From Coprinus comatus (Eukaryota > Basidiomycota > Agaricomycetes > Agaricales > Agaricaceae): a stretch of DNA of 64,000 nt. Location of the stretch: NCBI GenBank assembly GCA_034638255.1, contig JAWPGT010000007.1, positions 62,001 through 126,000 of the forward strand. The letters run 5' to 3'. The notes under the pieces are model-generated. The model saw only the letters and a list, made by a program, of their open reading frames with translations. It did no database searches and had not been told where the DNA came from. Positions 60,869-64,000 of this stretch are shown here, in pieces (within the stretch, counting starts at the first letter, position 1; every line of letters starts with the position of its first letter). Made by a program: the position numbers and the translations under genes.

Positions 60869-62051
60869 CTATTTCCATGGTGGAAGGTTTTGTACATGCC
60901 AGCATATGTATGGTATGAAGTGTTTTAGTATCTCAAATGAACACAACCAACGTACAAATATAACTACGAGAAGAATGGGTGGTTCCCAATATGCCGCCCA
61001 ATCATGGGCAAAAGAAATGGGTACATCTTTCCAGCGATCATAGCACTCATAATGGACTCTTTCCTCAGAACTGGGGAGTGAGTTATATCCCACTGACAGT
61101 GCATCACTGCTTAGCTCCGAAGCCCTGTCATTTAGGAAACCAAGAGCCTCTTGTGCAGTAAATGGGCGAGAAGAATTCCGAGTGGTTATGCGGTCAAGGA
61201 AAGGAGTAAGGAATGGCAGATCTCCACATAGATGCTAGATGAATTGTCAATTTGGTTTACTGTTAGAGAAGCAAACGCATACACCACTTACAAAAGGTGA
61301 TTCCCAAGCATCCAACATCAAAGGCGAATGGATCGTAGTCCCGCTGTCAATGGCTAGCATCAGGGGGCTGAGGCAGCGACCCCTCCCATACCTTCCAGTA
61401 AGGAAATCTGAAGGTCGCTCTATCTGTCCCTTGGGGAACTATCATAGAGATGTCAAAGTTGAACATCGCGGAGTTCACCAGTAATCCGAAGGCATTGTCT
61501 TACGCCATTATTCTCAGATCCGCTGTCTGTAAAGTGATTGACCAAGAAATTCTTTTCACAAATGACCTGTGAAATAAGCAAATATATCAGATGATGTCTT
61601 AACGAAATTTAAGAATTACGGACGAGATACAATATGTTCTTGGAGTAAAAAAAAAAAAAAGCATAAGCCCTAGGTCAAAGTTGTGTTGGTGATCTGTTTG
61701 CGGTAAACAGGACCATCAGAGTCGAACCTTGAGTAAAGAACGCATACTATCTATGATCTCTCTTAAAAAACGTGGAGGAGGAGCCATAATCAAATCTCCC
61801 CACCTACTCGCGCATTAGAACAAATGAATTGACATGTGATGGTTTTCAATTCCATACCTTGGCATGACTACGAAGCTAAAATGTTCAATAGTCAATATTT
61901 CCAAGATTGGGAGCATGCCGTTCCATTCTAACGTTTCCATACTTTCCCGCTTGAGGATTTAGAAGATCCGAAGCTCACCTGAGTTGTTGAGAACCAGTTT
62001 GATCACCACATGACGGCCAAAGGTATCTTGGGCAAAAGCTAGTTTTCCCTA
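60869..62051 (-). pseudogene. Decayed serine/threonine protein kinase gene
   Basis: Pieces of one kinase family gene read in order on the minus strand: GKLAFAQDTFGRHVVIKLV (N-lobe with the ATP Lys) at about 61985-62051; MLPILEILTIEHFSFVVMPR with a linked WGDLIMAPPPRFLREII; SMRSLLK; a catalytic-loop region holding NFLVNHF; ISMIVPQGTDRATFRFPY; and a C-lobe exon DLPFLTPFLDRITTRNSSRP through YNSLPSSEERVHYECYDRW to about 60869. There are stops and frame breaks, for example within the FLREII-to-loop part and near 61230-61480. In the place of the HRD loop lies a 14-base A/T run (about 61650-61663) and LLQEHIVSRP-like sequence. No working active site can be read. It is a different subfamily from the relic near 28 kb. 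Confidence 0.7.
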
Positions 62052-62135
62052 TAGTGTAGTAATGGATGATGAGCTTCAAGCAAACCCTGAGCGAACCAAC
62101 CTCCAGTGATAATTGAATTTGGCATTACCCTTACG

Positions 62136-62301
62136 ATGTCAAGTCTTCCAACAAATGCAACACAGACGAAGGAAAAACTTAATGCTCAGCTTGCTTCATT
62201 GGATGCCTGTCTAGATGTTTGCAAATATCTCTAGGTTCAGGACCGTTGCTAGTCAATTGAATCCTCCTGACGAAGAAGAATTGGAGGAAGTGCAACAATA
62301 G
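62136..62301 (+). pseudogene. Second, internally deleted copy of HSK3
   Basis: ATG 62136 begins SSLPTNATQTKEKLNAQLAS, close to the SNLPTNATQTKEKLYAQFAS start of the intact gene. After LASLD the sequence jumps into intron sequence (ATGTTTGCAAATATCTCTAG, shared with the intact copy). It then continues as exon two, TVASQLNPPDEEE... to TAG 62299-62301. Most of exon one and the intron donor are therefore missing. The 5' flank (ATTTGGCATTACCC) and about 20 bp 3' of the stop also match the intact locus. Retained intron sequence means it arose by DNA duplication and not by retroposition. It cannot encode the full helix. Confidence 0.8.
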
Positions 62302-63435
62302 CAGAGTTCAAATTATCCACCGCAGAAACGCTTACATAAAGTTCCACTTTCTAATTGCAATTCAAGTCCCTATTCTTAGATGATACGAGTGTAAATGTTT
62401 TAAAATGATGGATATTCTCTATTATGGTTCGACTCTCGCGGACTCAAAGACTTTTAACAATTCGATCGAAGGTTATAAGATATTGCTGTATACCGCTATG
62501 CCAACGTTACTATTAGTACTGCAAATATCATGCATTTCCCAGGTGAACGCAGAGTCAACGACCCAACTTTAGGCCATGGTGATATGGTACAGTGGACGGC
62601 CAACTGTATATAACATTGCAGGCGATTAGATATAGCCTCGCTGTTACAATCCCTGGCTAAATGAAATATGGGTCCTTGTACTTATTTTAAAAGTTTTTTA
62701 CTGCGGATGACAACCGGGGTAGGAAGAATATCGTTGGGTATTAAGGGTACCTATTAATGACATACTTTCTTATCTGAGATACTATGCATCCGATCAGCAT
62801 CCGATGCTGTCCGATATCAACGTTTCGGTGTTCAACATTCAGTGTAGTTTGGCCAACTTGATCGTCATCCACATAGGTCAATCTTTCATGGTCAGTCATG
62901 TTTTTGTTGTTGTGATTGAGATGTCAGGAGCTTGATTAGTTAATGTAATAATTCACAATCTAGTACGATTAACTTGAAGTTTTCCACAGAAGATCGATCT
63001 CAGTGCAAAAACGAAACGATTAATCCAGTAATGTAATTCATAGAAAATGTAGACTCCTACCATCAATCGACTGCTATTTACATAAGTGTTGATATACGGA
63101 TGTTATAACTTGGGCGTTGATGTGGAAGGTGGGACTGAGGAAGTATAACTGGGTGTTCGTCATGTGAATCTCAATTTAGGTGAACAGCCCCGTGGATACA
63201 GTAGTAACCAGGTAACAACCCCTTCTTGCATAGTGACGGATGGATCCACATTGATACTTAACATAGTCGTTACTTACAGCAAAGGCACACTTGACTTCTT
63301 CTAGCTTTAACCCCATTCTCCCCGTCTAAGAAACAGCTTCTATACTTTCCTGCGTTAAGCCTTTTGTTGCTTGTCAGCGCTTTGTATTTTACCTTTTATC
63401 TCCTCTCTTGTGACGTGGAGAGTCTATAGGATAGC
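62302..63435. other. Gene-poor region upstream of the Abp1-like gene
   Basis: About 1.1 kb, AT-rich, short frames only. A GGTTCGACTCT string at 62425 resembles a tRNA B box but no cloverleaf fits. The last 200 bp are presumably the promoter of the next gene. Confidence 0.5.
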
Positions 63436-64000
63436 ATGTCTTTGAATTTGGGGGATCCGGCGGGGATCATGTCTGCCTATGAGGCGGTATTGGCAGACGA
63501 GCTTAACTGGTTAGCGTCCCTTCCTTTATGATTTCCGCACATACTGTAACTTTGTGACCCCCACATTGACTGACCACAGGTTACTGTTGCATTACTCAAA
63601 CGTTGGGGTACGTTATTCACCCATTCCTGTTCGCATGAGAATATAAGGCATTCCTAATAACCATTGGTGCAGAACGACGAATTGGCGTTGTATGCATTCG
63701 GTTCAGAAGGTCTTGAAGAGCTCAAAACGAAGATAAACCCAGAAGATGATGAGAGTCCTTTAATTGGCTTTTTACGAGTAGAGGAAGAGTTTGGAAGTGA
63801 TCCTTACGAAAGAAAACAAGTGGATGAAAGTGTGGATGGAGTTCAAACTCATCAAAGGTTTCTATTGGTTGGGTACATACCGGAGGGTATTATTAATGTT
63901 CGACGTGGTAGGTGGTTGTTATTTCTTCCTATATAGCACAGTTTACTGATATTCAAGGCTGCAGGTCGCGTACAGGTTCACACACGACGATTGGGTTTGA
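63436..64000 (+). CDS. Abp1/drebrin-like actin-binding protein, 5' part
   Basis: Start of a gene cut by the right window edge. From ATG 63436 three or four short exons encode SAYEAVLADELNWLLLHYSN, then NDELALYAFGSEGLEELKTKI, DDESPLIGFLRVEEEFG, RFLLVGYIPEGIINVRRG and RVQVHTRRLG. That is most of an ADF-homology (ADF-H) domain as found in Abp1 and coactosin/drebrin-like proteins, which bind actin filaments at endocytic patches. Whether the SH3 part of Abp1 follows cannot be seen. Introns lie at about 63509-63580, 63608-63672 and 63907-63964. Confidence 0.8.

Noticed and set aside
61720..61740. tRNA gene suggested by a GGTTCGACTCT B-box-like string (minus strand), and again at 62425 (plus strand)
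   Set aside because: No A box at proper distance and no acceptor or anticodon stems; the first lies inside the kinase relic.

Overview
This window comes from a nuclear genome of a mushroom-forming basidiomycete (Agaricomycetes). The evidence is intron-dense genes with short introns of about 50-60 nt and GT...AG ends, a DUF6534-type membrane protein, a Zn2Cys6 regulator of the basidiomycete kind, decayed protein-kinase genes of an expanded family, and single-copy fungal housekeeping genes such as MET5, HFI1, GDB1, MAK16, a Mus7/Mms22 protein and a DASH Hsk3 subunit. Gene models were built by reading splice sites by eye. Where I give a full exon chain, the exon lengths sum to a multiple of three and the reading frame stays open.

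Region 1 (1-10.6 kb) is AT-rich and repeat-dominated. It holds the 3' end of a coiled-coil gene and a broken Ty1/copia retrotransposon. The copia 5' LTR is almost entirely an inverted repeat and is followed directly by a half-tRNA (initiator-Met) primer-binding site. About 4 kb of sequence without recognisable genes follows, then a tandem satellite of seven units of 158-171 bp whose boundaries look like splice sites, and a pair of tandem hairpins.

Region 2 (10.7-26.6 kb) is a dense housekeeping block: sulfite reductase beta subunit (-), SAGA subunit HFI1 (-), a makorin-type ubiquitin ligase (+), glycogen debranching enzyme (+) and a polytopic membrane protein (+). HFI1 and makorin share a 117-bp divergent promoter.

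Region 3 (26.7-35.9 kb) is accessory. It has a kinase-like gene whose catalytic core is deleted, a DUF6534-type membrane protein (-), an intact small HSK3 gene (-) and long gene-poor stretches.

Region 4 (35.9-60.3 kb) is again dense: an acidic AT-hook protein, a Mus7/Mms22-family fork-repair protein, a CoA-binding-fold protein, a coiled-coil protein of unknown role, a CCCH/CUE-like/DUF1771/SMR protein, a Zn2Cys6 transcription factor, a CCDC90-type mitochondrial protein and MAK16, which has a GC-AG intron.

Region 5 (60.3-64 kb) holds a decayed kinase gene, a second, internally deleted copy of HSK3, and the 5' end of an Abp1-like actin-binding protein cut by the window edge.

No CRISPR array, rRNA or convincing tRNA gene was seen. 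I did not find a clearly new multi-gene system. The most unusual signals are the palindromic LTR, the splice-like satellite, the HSK3 duplication and the two kinase relics.
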